A stretch of DNA of 64,000 nucleotides from Nannocystis bainbridge. Its GTDB lineage: Bacteria > Myxococcota_A > Polyangia > Nannocystales > Nannocystaceae. This document shows positions 29,758 through 38,817 of this stretch, one piece after another. The translations under genes were made by a program, and so were the position numbers. The stretch spans positions 1 through 64,000 of the forward strand of contig NZ_JAQNDL010000002.1 of NCBI RefSeq assembly GCF_028368995.1, read 5' to 3'. Numbering within the stretch: the stretch's first letter is position 1; every line of letters begins with the position of its first letter. The notes beneath the pieces were generated by a model. The model was not told where the DNA came from. It did no database searches and saw nothing but the letters and a program-made list of their open reading frames with translations.

Positions 29758-30306
29758 TCAGACCTCGACGATGCGGCCCTGGACCGGGGCGAAGCAGCGG
29801 ACCTTGAGGGCGTCGGCCTCGGCCTTCTGCCCGTCGGCCAGCGGGGCCTCAGAGATCAGCCACACCTGGCCGTCGGGGAACGAGGCGTCGGTGAGGCGCT
29901 TGCGGGCGTCGCCGGCGAGGGCGGCGAGCTGGTGGTCGGTGAGCTCGGCCCCGCGGGCGGCGCACAGGATGGCCAGCGCCGGGGCGGTGCGATCGAGGCG
30001 GCGGCCGATCGCGAACGAGGCGATGCTGAGGCCGCCGAGCGTGTAGCCGGCGATGGCCCGCACCGAAGCGGCCTGCGAGACCGGACCCTCGGCCTTGGCC
30101 GGGCGCGCGCCGGCCATCAGCGCCATCGCGGCGGCGAACAGGCCGGCCATGCCGCCGAACTTGAGGCCGAGCGCGGCGCGGCGCGGCACCCGGCCGCGCA
30201 CCTCGTCGACGGCGGGCGCGACGGGCTTCGGTTCACCCTCGACGCGCACGCCCGCCTGGGAATAGAGCCACGGTACGCAACGGTCGCCGGAGAAGGACTT
30301 GGACAT
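29758..30306 (-). CDS. Small membrane-anchored protein, function unknown
   Basis: A 182-residue protein with a ~50-residue polar N-terminus, a basic patch (RGRVPRRAALGLKFGG), one clear hydrophobic segment (MAGLFAAAMALMAGA), a second weaker one (IAGYTLGGLSIASFAIG) and a C-terminal alpha/beta-looking region (AILCAARGAELTDHQLAALAGDARKRLTD). No family recognised. A Lys/Arg-rich stretch before the helix suggests a cytoplasmic N-terminus. Start ATG 30306. It converges on the beta-helix gene across a palindrome chain and is followed upstream by the PAS-STAS gene on the same strand, 107 bases away. Confidence 0.6.
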   Translation of the reverse strand: MSKSFSGDRCVPWLYSQAGVRVEGEPKPVAPAVDEVRGRVPRRAALGLKFGGMAGLFAAAMALMAGARPAKAEGPVSQAASVRAIAGYTLGGLSIASFAIGRRLDRTAPALAILCAARGAELTDHQLAALAGDARKRLTDASFPDGQVWLISEAPLADGQKAEADALKVRCFAPVQGRIVEV

Positions 30307-30413
30307 GCCGTCAGGTCTAGCAGGTCGAAGCCGGCGGCTGACCTTTCATGTGTGAAACGACGGCGAGGCGAGCGGTCGATCACGGTCGCCGGCGAGCCCG
30401 ACCGTACGTCGCT

Positions 30414-31550
30414 TCAGCGGCGGGCCAGCGCGTGTTCGAGGCTCTGATAGCAGCGCACCTCGGACAGGTCGACGCCGGCGTCGACGATCGTGCGGGCCAG
30501 CGGCGGGCGCACCCCGCTGAGCGCGGCGGCGACGCCCTGGAGCCTGAGCACGCGGACGATCCGCAGCACCCCGGCGGCGGCCTCGGCGTCGTCGACGGCG
30601 GCGCCGGTGAGGTCGACGACGACGCGCTCGACGCGGGCGCGGTCGGTGTGAGCGAGCAGGGCGGCGAGGGCCGCCTCGACGCGCTCGCGGTCGAGGACGC
30701 CGATCAGCGGCAGGGCCAGCACGCCGGCGCCGATGCGGATGACCGGCGCGGCGAGTCGCAGCAGCGCGTCGGCCTGGTCGGCGATCTGCTGGCGGTTGCG
30801 CTCGATCTCCGCGAGGTGGGCCCGGCGCTCGGTGATGTCGCTCTGGGTCACGAGCAGCGCCGGCGCGCCGCTGACCGGATCGAGGCTGCGGCGGACCGCG
30901 GTGTCGAACCAGCGCTCGCCGGTGGTCGTGCGCACGGCGGCGTCGAGGCGCGCGGCGCCGGTCGTCAGGCGGGCGCGCAGCTCGGCGGCCAGGCCCGGGT
31001 CGACGAAGCCGGCCGCGAAGGCGTCGCCGGGCCCGGGCTCGCCGAGCGCGGCGGCGGCGGCCGGGTTGCGCATCAGCACCTCGCCGGCCTCGCTGTAGAG
31101 CGACACGAGCTCGCCGAGGTAGCGCAGGGCCTCGATGCCGCGCCGATCTTGCAGCTCGGCCTCGTGCTCGCCGAGCACGCGGGCCTCGATCAGCATGCCG
31201 AAGCGGGACGCTTCGCCGCGGCGGTCGGCGATCCGCACGCCCTGCTGGCGGCACTCGGCGACGAACGGTTTGGCGTGATCGGGGTAGAGGGTCCAGCGAT
31301 CGACGGCCCGCTCGCCGCGCTCGAGCCGGCGCTGTAGTTGTTCGAGGCGCAGCCGCGAGGTCGGCGAGGGGCCCGGGCCGGCGGCGCTGGCCGCCAGCAG
31401 CTGCTCGCGGTCGGTCGCGCCCCACATCGGCAAGCAGGCGAGGTTGGCCCACCACTGGTGCCCGCGCTCGAAGTCGACGATCCACACCGGCGTGCTGAGC
31501 ACGTCGAACGCCGCCAGGTCCTCGGGGTGGTAGACGGAGTCGGTGGCCAT
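30414..31550 (-). CDS. PAS-PAS-STAS regulator, RsbR-like
   Basis: A 378-residue cytosolic protein. Two PAS-like domains (~1-125, STPVWIVDFERGHQWWAN; ~130-245, ending TQSDITERRAHLAEIERNRQ) are followed by a coiled linker and a C-terminal STAS domain (~265-378): PVIRIGAGVLALPLIGVLDRER, VVVDLTGAAVDDAEAA, LRLQGVAAALSGVRP and GVDLSEVRCYQSLEHAL. This is the order and wording of RsbR-type stressosome proteins, which scaffold RsbS and are phosphorylated by RsbT. The Ser/Thr normally phosphorylated (the D-x-T/S-G motif) is present as DLTGA. No RsbS/RsbT partner adjoins it. Start ATG 31550. Confidence 0.85.
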   Translation of the reverse strand: MATDSVYHPEDLAAFDVLSTPVWIVDFERGHQWWANLACLPMWGATDREQLLAASAAGPGPSPTSRLRLEQLQRRLERGERAVDRWTLYPDHAKPFVAECRQQGVRIADRRGEASRFGMLIEARVLGEHEAELQDRRGIEALRYLGELVSLYSEAGEVLMRNPAAAAALGEPGPGDAFAAGFVDPGLAAELRARLTTGAARLDAAVRTTTGERWFDTAVRRSLDPVSGAPALLVTQSDITERRAHLAEIERNRQQIADQADALLRLAAPVIRIGAGVLALPLIGVLDRERVEAALAALLAHTDRARVERVVVDLTGAAVDDAEAAAGVLRIVRVLRLQGVAAALSGVRPPLARTIVDAGVDLSEVRCYQSLEHALARR

Positions 31551-31699
31551 GCGGCGGTGTGCGTGCAGGCTAGCGCGTCTGCGACCTGTGCGTGCGGTCT
31601 GCCAGGGCGTACCGGGCATGCGCGAACCCGGGCACGCGCTGGGGCCAAAAGGCGGGGTGGTCGACGCGGGCCGGCGGGGTCGCATGATAGGCTGGCGGA

Positions 31700-33169
31700 A
31701 TGCGCAGACGTCGGCTCCTCGCAATCGTGTCGGCGGTGAGCGTCCTCGGTTGCGGCGACCCGGGGGCGACGAGCGACGCGGGCACGGCGAGCACGACGAC
31801 GGACGCCTCCGGCACGAGCGAGGCGACCGCGGCGACGACCACCACCGACGCGGCGCCGACGACGGGCGAGCCGACCACGACCACCGGCGGCGAGGTCGAC
31901 ATCCGCGAGCAGTTGGCGGCGCTCGACGGCATGACGGTCGACGAGCTGCCGACGTCGGCCGTTGGCTATCGCCTGTTCGCGCTGCGCTTCCGCCAGCCCG
32001 CCGATCACGAGGTCGAGGGCGGGCCGAGCTTCGAGCAGCACATGACCCTGCTGCACCGCGACGTCGCCGCGCCGCTGGTGATCGTCACCGCCGGTTACAC
32101 CATCAAGACCACGACGGCGGCCCTCGGCGAGCCTGCGCTGCTGGTCGCGGCCAATCAGCTGACCGTGGAGCACCGGTTCTTCGCCGGTTCGCGGCCGAGC
32201 GCGCCCGACTGGGACGACCTCGACATCCGCCAGGCCGCCACCGATCACCACCGGATCGCCGCCGCCCTGCACCCGCTGTATTCGGGCCGCTGGCTGGCGA
32301 CCGGGGCGAGCAAGGGCGGGCTGGCGGCGCTTTATTTCCGCCGGTTCTTCCCGGACGACGTCGACGGCACGATCGCCTACGTGGCGCCCTACAGCCTCGA
32401 GGAGTCGGACGGCCGCTACGAGGCGCGGATCGCCACTCTCGGCGACGAGGCCTGTCGCCAGGCCTTGCGCGACGTGCAGCGCGAGGTGTTGCTGCGCCGG
32501 CCGGCGATGCTGGCCCGCATGGCCGAGTCATCGGCGTCGTTCGAACTGTTCGGCGCCGACGAGGTGCTCGAGACGGCCGTGCTCGATCTGCCGTTCGGGT
32601 TCTGGCAGTACCAGCGGGCGAGCCTGTGCGACGCGGTGCCGGGCCCGGCGGCCGACGACGACGCCATCTGGGCGTTCTTGCAGAAAGTCAGCGCGCCGAG
32701 CTCGGACCCCGACCTGCTGCGCTACGAGCCGTATTACTGGCAGGCGGCGACGCAGCTCGGCGGGGTCGCCTGCGACGAATCGTGGGTGGCCGACCTCTTG
32801 CTGTTCCCGGGCTTCAACGTGCCCCGCAATTTCATCGTGCCCGGGCCCGGCAAGACCCCGGCGCCCTTCGACCCGGAGCCCTCGCAGGACGTCGCCGACT
32901 GGCTGGCGACCGAGGGCGAGCGGGTGCTGCTGATCTACGGGGAGAACGATCCGTGGTCGGCCGGCGCGTTCGAGCTCGGCGACGCCAGCGATTCGTATGT
33001 GTTCCACGCGCCGGGCGAGAACCATGGGGCGCTGATCGGCGACCTGGCCGAGGCCGACCGGGCCCAGGCGATCGCGGCGCTGGAGGCGTGGGCGGGCACG
33101 CGGGCGGGTAGCGACAGGCTGGTGCGGCCACGGCCGATGCGCGAGACACTGCGGCAGTTCGGCTGGTGA
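31700..33169 (+). CDS. Secreted S37-family tripeptidyl aminopeptidase-like lipoprotein
   Basis: A 489-residue lipoprotein (RLLAIVSAVSVLGC) with a Thr/Ala linker to about residue 65 and an alpha/beta-hydrolase domain of the PS-10 peptidase S37 type. Family signs: FALRFRQPADHE, FEQHMTLLHRD, TAGYTIK, LTVEHRFFAGSRP, then the nucleophile elbow WLATGASKGGLAALY (Ser), AYVAPYSLEESDG, and the acid and base in IYGENDPWSAGAF (Asp) and GENHGALIGDL (His). The family cleaves prolyl/tripeptidyl substrates. It is probably an exported peptidase used in feeding. ATG 31700 lies six bases after TAGGCT. Divergent from the PAS-STAS gene, convergent with the M15 peptidase across a terminator. Confidence 0.9.
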   Translation: MRRRRLLAIVSAVSVLGCGDPGATSDAGTASTTTDASGTSEATAATTTTDAAPTTGEPTTTTGGEVDIREQLAALDGMTVDELPTSAVGYRLFALRFRQPADHEVEGGPSFEQHMTLLHRDVAAPLVIVTAGYTIKTTTAALGEPALLVAANQLTVEHRFFAGSRPSAPDWDDLDIRQAATDHHRIAAALHPLYSGRWLATGASKGGLAALYFRRFFPDDVDGTIAYVAPYSLEESDGRYEARIATLGDEACRQALRDVQREVLLRRPAMLARMAESSASFELFGADEVLETAVLDLPFGFWQYQRASLCDAVPGPAADDDAIWAFLQKVSAPSSDPDLLRYEPYYWQAATQLGGVACDESWVADLLLFPGFNVPRNFIVPGPGKTPAPFDPEPSQDVADWLATEGERVLLIYGENDPWSAGAFELGDASDSYVFHAPGENHGALIGDLAEADRAQAIAALEAWAGTRAGSDRLVRPRPMRETLRQFGW

Positions 33170-33253
33170 GCGCGTCGCGGCGAAGCTCGGCAATGGCGGC
33201 GCGAATCGGGGCAGTCGGAGCGATGATTCGGGTGCCTTGACCGTGAAAAAAGC

Positions 33254-33296
33254 CAGGCGCGAATCATGGCACCAGTGGTGTCATGATTCGCGCCTG
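33254..33296 (-). terminator. Intrinsic terminator of the M15 peptidase gene
   Basis: 15-bp perfect stem: CAGGCGCGAATCATG (33254-33268) and its complement (33282-33296) around a 13-base loop that itself pairs (CACC/GGTG). Read on the minus strand the hairpin is followed by a run of six T. It should stop the leftward M15 peptidase transcript; it can fold in either direction. Confidence 0.85.
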
Positions 33297-33321
33297 CAGC
33301 CCAAGAGCGCTGCTCGAGCGA

Positions 33322-34917
33322 TCAGGCCGCGCGGCGGCGGCGGCGGGCCAGGGCGCCGAGCACCAGCAGGCCGAACGCCAGCGGCGGGGTGCCGGCGTCC
33401 GAGCGGCAGCCGCAGCCGCCGGCTTCACCGACGTCCGTGCCGGCGGTGCCGCTGGCGCTGCCGGCCGTGACGCCGGCGTTGCCCGTCGATGCGTCGCCGG
33501 TCGACGCGTCGGTGCTCGCCTCGGAGTCGTTGCCGGTCACGTCACCGCTGCCGCCGGTGGTCGGCGGATCGCCGGTCGGATCGTCGCCGGTGGTGGCGTC
33601 GACCTGGCACTCGGGATCGAGGCTGTCGGGCACGCACTGGCGATCGTCGAGCTGATAGACCTCGGGGCCGGCGCCCTTGACCAGGATCGGCTTGTCCCGC
33701 AGCGGCGTGCCGACCGGGATCGCATAGACCTCGGCGGCCGGGAGCGTGACGACGGTGCCGAGGTCGAGGTCCCAGTTGTCGGCGATCTCGGGGCTCGGGA
33801 TGTGGCGCCGCACGGGGCCGTCCTTGAGCCACACCTCGGGCGAATCATCGTCGGCCCGCATCATCTGCGGCGCCGGCTCGATGGCGATCCACTCGGGGAT
33901 CGCCAGCAACGTCGGATCGTCGACGGTGACCAGATCCCAGAACATGTCGAACTTCCACGCGGTGACGACCGCCGGATCGGCGATGTGGCGGCGCACGCCC
34001 GTCAACGCCGGCGGGGCGCAGGTGAACGACAGCGGGCTCTGGGACAGCTGCGGGTTCTTCTGGCCCTCGATGTCGATGCCGTAGACGTGGACCGGATGGG
34101 TGGCGTTGTCGCGCAGGCTGTTGGGGACGTCGACCTTGTAGCCGTGCGCGCACGAGCCGAGGACCATGCAAAGGTCCTCGCGGTGAATGTTGGCAGAGGT
34201 CGACACGCCGATGCCGGCCGGATCGCCGGCGGGGGCGTTGAAGTAGACGTGGACGTCGATCGACGCGTCGGGCGCGTCGGGGTCCTGGGCCCAGCCGTAG
34301 ACCGTCTCGCAATCGACGGTGTCGAGGTAGCCCTGCGGGGGGATGCTGATGTCGCACACGCCGCCGCCGGGGCCGCCGCCCCACCACTCCCAGTGCCACG
34401 GCTCGCCAGGCACGGTCTCGGTGAAACCGAACGCGCCGCCGTTGGCGTTGAGCCAGTTATAGACGCCGGGGGTGGCGGTGTTGATGTCGAGCGCGTGGCC
34501 GCTCTGGTGATTCGACCAGCCGGGCTTGGCCGCCAGGTTGCAGCTGTTGCAGCTGCAGTTGATGTAGCAGTTGTAGAGGTACTCCTGCTCCGACATGGTG
34601 CGGAAGCCGCTGTTGATGTGCATGTCGACGCCGGCCGCGGCCGCGGCCTCGCGCATGACCCAGTAGGCGTTGGCGGTGTCCTTCTCGACCGGGCGCCCGT
34701 CGATGTGCACGACGGTGATCTCGAACGGGTTGCCGCTCGAGTAGCCGGTGTCCGTGCTCTGACTGCAATCGACCGGCGCCGGGTGCTCGCCGACGTCGGG
34801 CGGGATCGTCAATTCACAGACGTCCGCGTATTCGTGCGGGCCGTCGGCGCGAGCGGTGGACGGGGCCACGCAAAGGGCGGCGAGTACGGCGAGTCGGAGC
34901 GAGGTCGCGGTCGGCAT
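33322..34917 (-). CDS. Secreted M15-family D-Ala-D-Ala carboxypeptidase-like protein with MYXO-CTERM tail
   Basis: A 531-residue protein. Signal peptide (LAVLAALCVAPSTARA), then an M15B/VanY-type peptidase domain (~30-200) with GFRTMSEQ, NHQSGHALDI (zinc His and Asp) and PWHWEW (zinc His); a cysteine cluster (NCYINCSCNSC) sits between them. The rest has the module GWAQDPDAPDASIDVHVYF...AGDPA and RHI repeats (VRRHIADPAVVTAWKF; VRRHIPSPEIADNW), a Thr/Ser/Gly/Asp linker and a tail GCGCRSDAG, hydrophobic helix, RRRRRAA. It probably trims peptidoglycan, of prey or self, while held on the cell surface. The shared module links it to the gene at 16493-17578. ATG 34917. Confidence 0.9.
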   Translation of the reverse strand: MPTATSLRLAVLAALCVAPSTARADGPHEYADVCELTIPPDVGEHPAPVDCSQSTDTGYSSGNPFEITVVHIDGRPVEKDTANAYWVMREAAAAAGVDMHINSGFRTMSEQEYLYNCYINCSCNSCNLAAKPGWSNHQSGHALDINTATPGVYNWLNANGGAFGFTETVPGEPWHWEWWGGGPGGGVCDISIPPQGYLDTVDCETVYGWAQDPDAPDASIDVHVYFNAPAGDPAGIGVSTSANIHREDLCMVLGSCAHGYKVDVPNSLRDNATHPVHVYGIDIEGQKNPQLSQSPLSFTCAPPALTGVRRHIADPAVVTAWKFDMFWDLVTVDDPTLLAIPEWIAIEPAPQMMRADDDSPEVWLKDGPVRRHIPSPEIADNWDLDLGTVVTLPAAEVYAIPVGTPLRDKPILVKGAGPEVYQLDDRQCVPDSLDPECQVDATTGDDPTGDPPTTGGSGDVTGNDSEASTDASTGDASTGNAGVTAGSASGTAGTDVGEAGGCGCRSDAGTPPLAFGLLVLGALARRRRRAA

Positions 34918-35257
34918 GGAGGCGCACCGTATCACGGGGCGCGCGGGGACGAGTGGGGACCGCCGACGCGTCGGCAGATGAAGGTCGTCTGGGGCCTGTG
35001 GGCCGCGGGTGGTGCACGACGGCGAGTTCACCCATTGCCCCGAACATGGACCGGGCGCGGGAGCGCGGCGCGAGGCGCAGGCACTGCCGACAGCGCGGAT
35101 GGCTGGCCGCGAAGCGCTCGCCTGTCGGGGCCGGACCTCGCGTGAGCGAGGGCTTCGAAGTCGGTGCTTCGGCGCGCGGTTCCCGTTCGCGCGGCGGGAG
35201 CAGTCGGCCCGGCTCGCGGCGCGGGCGTGGCACCGCGAGCCCGAGACCACCGGGGCC
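34918..35257. other. Region with no certain gene
   Basis: Divergent gap between the M15 peptidase and the next small gene. The frame of that small gene stays open upstream to GTG 35009, and part of this stretch may be its N-terminus (RREQSARLAARAW looks protein-like). No repeat is seen. Confidence 0.4.
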
Positions 35258-35626
35258 ATGCTCAGCAACCTGCGGGTCGACGACGCCCGCTGGAACAGCG
35301 TGATCGTGCCGCGGCAGGCCCGACTGACCCGCCACGATCCGTTCGTGCACGTGCTGCGCGTCGATCCGCCGATCCCGCGCGGCAGGCCGCAGGAGCAGGT
35401 GCTGGGCCCGGGGGTGTTCGCGCCGGAGGAGTTCCGCCGGCGCTTCGAGGCGGCGCGGCGGCAAAGCCGACGGTCGGCGCTCGAGCTGCGGTATCAGGGG
35501 CAGTCGCTGAAGAGCCGCGACCTGGCGGTCGACCTCGGCCTCGTGGGCTTCGCGGCCTCGCTGCCGGCGCGGCCGCTGGAGCAACCGGTCCTGGCGCTGC
35601 GCGGCCCGCAGCACTGTGTGCATTGA
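35258..35626 (+). CDS. Small hypothetical protein
   Basis: At least 122 residues: MLSNLRVDDARWNSVIVP, then a basic Arg-rich region (RRRFEAARRQSRRSALELR) and a C-terminal hydrophobic stretch (LGLVGFAASLP). No family recognised. The frame is open upstream to GTG 35009, so the protein may be up to 205 residues; ATG 35258 is the conservative choice. The reading frame has the codon bias of a real gene (G/C in third positions) and the overlapping frames do not. Convergent with the HD-domain gene. Confidence 0.4.
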   Translation: MLSNLRVDDARWNSVIVPRQARLTRHDPFVHVLRVDPPIPRGRPQEQVLGPGVFAPEEFRRRFEAARRQSRRSALELRYQGQSLKSRDLAVDLGLVGFAASLPARPLEQPVLALRGPQHCVH

Positions 35627-35671
35627 GCCGGCGACGCGCCGGTCACGGCGGTCGAGTTCGAGGGCGGAAGA

Positions 35672-36199
35672 TCAATCGCCGAGCAGCTCGTCGAGCGCCT
35701 GCCACATCGCGGCGAAGCGGTCGCTGTAGAGCGCCGCGCGGAAGTCGGGCTGCTCGCGGCGATAGACGTCGCGCATGCTCGAGCGCGTGACCGTCGAGTA
35801 ACCGGCGTTGGCGAGGCGGTCGCAGATCTTGACGAAGGTGGCGACGTGGCTGGCGCGGATGCCCGCGTAGTAGCGGGCGTCGGCTCGCTCCTTGCGCGTG
35901 CGGCCCTTCTCATTGGTCAGGGCGTACGCGACCTCGGCGACGGCCTCGTTCGTGGCCTGCTTGACGTCGTTGTAAGTCTGGCGGGCGTCCTCGATGGCGT
36001 CGTGCACCCAGGCGCCGGCGAGGGCGATCGGCCGCTCGTCCTCGGCGAGCAAATGGACGAACTGGAGCGCGTGCTCGACGACCATGCTCAAGTGGGTCGC
36101 GTAGGGCCGGCCGTCGTAGAGGTGATTCGTGTCCGCGTGCGCGCGCGTGGCGTAGTGCTGGGCCGCCTGCACCAGGGGGTGGAGTAGGAGCTCCTTCAT
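35672..36199 (-). CDS. Stand-alone HD-domain protein, small alarmone hydrolase-like
   Basis: A 175-residue single-domain HD phosphohydrolase. Visible metal/catalytic residues: YATHLSMVVEHAL (His), GAWVHDAIEDARQTYND (HD and ED pair) and FVKICDRLANAGY (Asp). The VHDAIEDA and ICDRLAN spacing is that of Mesh1/SpoT-type (p)ppGpp hydrolases. It probably removes the 3' pyrophosphate of (p)ppGpp, or hydrolyses a similar nucleotide, in the cytoplasm. This fits the window's RelA, whose own hydrolase site is dead. A strong GGAGGAGG ribosome site precedes ATG 36199. Alternative: another HD nucleotidase; assignment rests on motifs only. Confidence 0.75.
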   Translation of the reverse strand: MKELLLHPLVQAAQHYATRAHADTNHLYDGRPYATHLSMVVEHALQFVHLLAEDERPIALAGAWVHDAIEDARQTYNDVKQATNEAVAEVAYALTNEKGRTRKERADARYYAGIRASHVATFVKICDRLANAGYSTVTRSSMRDVYRREQPDFRAALYSDRFAAMWQALDELLGD

Positions 36200-36424
36200 G
36201 TCCCTCCTCCATACACCCGCGAGGCCGGTCGCTTCAAAGCGCGAGGGAGCTCGCCGCCGCGGGTGTCTCTCGGGACAGCTCACGCCTCGTGGACAGTCTG
36301 CAGCGGCTGGGGCGCACCGGCGCGCGGTCGTTCGTCCGCCGGGGTCGAGCGCGGTCGCTGACGCGTCGGCAGATCCGGTTCGCGCGCCCACGAGCGCGTG
36401 CTCCGTGTCATACTGCCGAGCAGC
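36200..36424. other. Divergent intergenic region
   Basis: About 225 bases with one palindrome-family sequence (GTGTCTCTCGGGACAGC, near 36265) and a weak -10 (CATACT, 36409-36414) ten bases before the next start. Confidence 0.4.
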
Positions 36425-38359
36425 ATGCGCGCGATCAGCAGGCTCTCTCTCGTCACTCTATGGGCCGGATCGATGGGGGCCTGTGCCGGGGGAGAGGGCT
36501 CGGAGAGCCGCGGAGGGACTGCCACCGAGACGACCGTCGGCGCGATGACGGCCACCGAGGCGACCGCCGGCACGGCCACCGACGCCCCGACCGGCACCGA
36601 CTCTGCCAGCGGCGCCAGCGAGGGCAGCGGGACCGACTCGGCGACGGTGGGCACGACCGCGACGCCGCCGACGACCACCGATCCGACCACCACCGATGGC
36701 GTCACGACCGACGCGGTCACCTCCACCGACACCGCCTCGACCACCGGTGAGCCGTGCGAACCGGTGCAGTGCTCGCCCGACCTCAAGGGGCTCGAGTGCG
36801 ACGGGCAGATCGTGTCGACCTGCGAGGACGACTCGTACTGCGTCGACGGCGTGTGCACGCCGCTGGCGCCGTGCGAGGCGGCCGCGCTGCTGCAGGGCAG
36901 CGAGGGCTGCGAGTTCTGGGCCGTGAAGACGCAGACCACCAAATCCGGCGGGTGCTTCGCGGCGTTCGTCGCCAACACCTGGGACGAGCCGGTCCACATC
37001 GAGGTCGAGTACGACGGCCAGAGCCTCGACGTCGCCGGCTTCACGCGGATCCCCCAGGGCCAGGGCGAGGGCATCAGCTATGCCCCGTACGATCCGGGGG
37101 CCGGGCTGCCGGTCGGGCAGGTCGCGCTGGTGTTCCTGTCCCGAGGGACAGGTGACAACCCCGACTGCCCGGCCCCCGCGGGCGTGGCGGCCGAGACCGA
37201 GGTGGTCGGGACCGGGCGCGGCAAGGGGTTCCGCATCACCACCGATCGGCCGGTCGCCGCCTATCAGATGCTGCCGTACGGCGGCGGCTCGGTGGCGATC
37301 ACCTCGGCGACGTTGATGCTGCCGACCAGCGTGTGGGACACCAACTACGTGGTCGTCAACGCCTACGCGCAGAGCGTCGCGGTGCCCGCGGCGCGGCCGC
37401 TGTGGGCCATCGTCGCTGGCGAGGACGGCACCGAGGTGACGCTCGATCCGAAGGTCGCCGTCGTCGGCGGCCCCGACGTGGCCGCCGGCGCGGCCGGGGT
37501 GCCGATTCAGTACACCCTCGATCGCGGCGAGACGATCCAGTTCGCGCAGTCGGCCGAGCTGACCGGCTCGCCGCTGGTCGCCAACAAGCCGGTCGGCGTG
37601 TTCGGCGGGGCCAGCTGCTTCAACGTGCCGGTGGGGGCCTCGTACTGCGACGGCGCGCACCAGCAGATCCCGCCGATCAAGGCGCTGGGCAGCGCCTACG
37701 TGGCGGTGCGTTACAAGAACCGGCTGGCGATGGGCGTCGAGGAGACGCCGCCGTGGCGGCTGGTCGGCACGGTCGACGGGACCATGTTGACGTGGGAGCC
37801 GGGCAAGCCGGCCGGCGCGCCCGACACCTTGTCTTTGGGACAGGTCGCCGAATTCGCCGCGGCGGGGCCGTTCACGGTCCGCAGCCAGGACAGCGAGCAC
37901 CCGTTCTATTTCGCCGGCTACATGACCGGCGGGCAGCTCCACGACAACCGCGGCGACCCCGAATGGGTCAACGTGATCCCGTCGGAGCAGTACCTCGATC
38001 GCTACGTGTTCTTCACCGACCCGACCTACTCCGAGACCAGCCTGGTGGTCGTGCGGCGCAAGCAGGACGGCGCCTACGCCGACGTCACGCTCGGCTGCGC
38101 CGGCGTGCTGGACGGCTGGGCGGCGGTCGACGACGAGCACGAGTACACCCGCGTCGACCTGGTGACCGGCAACTTCGAGGACGTCGGCGGGTGCTCGAAC
38201 GGCCGCCACGAGATCTCGAGCGCCAACCCGATCGGCGTGACGGTGTGGGGCTGGGGCTCGCCGGAGTCGGTCGATTTCTACACGCTGAACGTGTCGTACG
38301 CGTACCCGGCAGGGGCGGCGATCCGGCCGATCAACGACGTGACGATCATGCCGCAGTGA
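36425..38359 (+). CDS. IgGFc-binding-like surface lipoprotein
   Basis: A 644-residue lipoprotein (SLVTLWAGSMGAC) with a Thr/Ala/Ser linker (~30-115), a small cysteine-rich segment (CEPVQCSPDLKGLECDGQ...CEDDSYCVDGVC) and a long beta domain (~150-644) with the wording of the IgGFc-binding protein N-terminal domain: ADCPVTIYQMLPYG-like AAYQMLPYGGGSVAITSATLMLP, TNYVVVNAY, GTEVTLDP, YTLDRGETIQFAQ, SPLVANKPVGVFGG, CDGAHQQIPP, YFAGYMTGG. In bacteria these domains are found on surface adhesins. Probably an outer-membrane adhesion protein. ATG 36425 begins the signal. A perfect 18-bp palindrome lies in the gene at 37135-37152, another at 37827-37844. Confidence 0.85.
   Translation: MRAISRLSLVTLWAGSMGACAGGEGSESRGGTATETTVGAMTATEATAGTATDAPTGTDSASGASEGSGTDSATVGTTATPPTTTDPTTTDGVTTDAVTSTDTASTTGEPCEPVQCSPDLKGLECDGQIVSTCEDDSYCVDGVCTPLAPCEAAALLQGSEGCEFWAVKTQTTKSGGCFAAFVANTWDEPVHIEVEYDGQSLDVAGFTRIPQGQGEGISYAPYDPGAGLPVGQVALVFLSRGTGDNPDCPAPAGVAAETEVVGTGRGKGFRITTDRPVAAYQMLPYGGGSVAITSATLMLPTSVWDTNYVVVNAYAQSVAVPAARPLWAIVAGEDGTEVTLDPKVAVVGGPDVAAGAAGVPIQYTLDRGETIQFAQSAELTGSPLVANKPVGVFGGASCFNVPVGASYCDGAHQQIPPIKALGSAYVAVRYKNRLAMGVEETPPWRLVGTVDGTMLTWEPGKPAGAPDTLSLGQVAEFAAAGPFTVRSQDSEHPFYFAGYMTGGQLHDNRGDPEWVNVIPSEQYLDRYVFFTDPTYSETSLVVVRRKQDGAYADVTLGCAGVLDGWAAVDDEHEYTRVDLVTGNFEDVGGCSNGRHEISSANPIGVTVWGWGSPESVDFYTLNVSYAYPAGAAIRPINDVTIMPQ
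37135..37152. repeat. Perfect 18-bp intragenic palindrome
   Basis: CCTGTCCCGAGGGACAGG, arms CCTGTCC/GGACAGG; encodes LSRGTG in the IgGFc-like protein. Confidence 0.75.
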
Positions 38360-38436
38360 GCCGCGGGCTCGCGACCTGATGCGCGCGGCCGCGACGAGCG
38401 AGCCGCGCGCGCCGGTTGTCGCGGCGGCGCGGAGAA

Positions 38437-38817
38437 TCAGTTGAGGAGGCGGCCCGGCGGGCGCGGCGGTCGAGGTCGGCCGCGCGAGCGATCGAGCCGG
38501 CCGCGGTCGTAGAGGGCCATGCGGTAGAGGTGCCCGCGCTCGCAGAAGAAGGTGATCGTGCAATAGCCGTCGCCGTGGATCGAGGTCGGCAGATCGATCC
38601 ACGACACGTGAATCGGCTGCGCGTCGAGCTCGGCCAGGCGGTCGCGCACCAGCGGCAGGCCCTCTGCCAGCGCGTCGAGGTCGTGCCAGACGCCGGGTTC
38701 GGCGGCGAACAGGCGGGTCAGGAGCGGCTCGTGGCGCCGCTCGCTGACCAGATCGGCCGCCAGGTCTTCGAGCAGCAGCTCGGCGTCGACGGGTTCGTCG
38801 GGGTCGTGGTCCGTCAA
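38437..38817 (-). CDS. Small hypothetical protein
   Basis: A 126-residue protein with an acidic N-terminus (DHDPDEPVDAELLLEDLA) and a core including HVSWIDLPTSIHGDGYCTITFFCERGHLYRMALYD, then an Arg/Pro tail. The core looks like a small alpha/beta fold but no family is recognised. TTG at 38817 is the best start; the upstream in-frame sequence is low-complexity. It converges on the IgGFc-like gene. Confidence 0.5.
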   Translation of the reverse strand: MTDHDPDEPVDAELLLEDLAADLVSERRHEPLLTRLFAAEPGVWHDLDALAEGLPLVRDRLAELDAQPIHVSWIDLPTSIHGDGYCTITFFCERGHLYRMALYDRGRLDRSRGRPRPPRPPGRLLN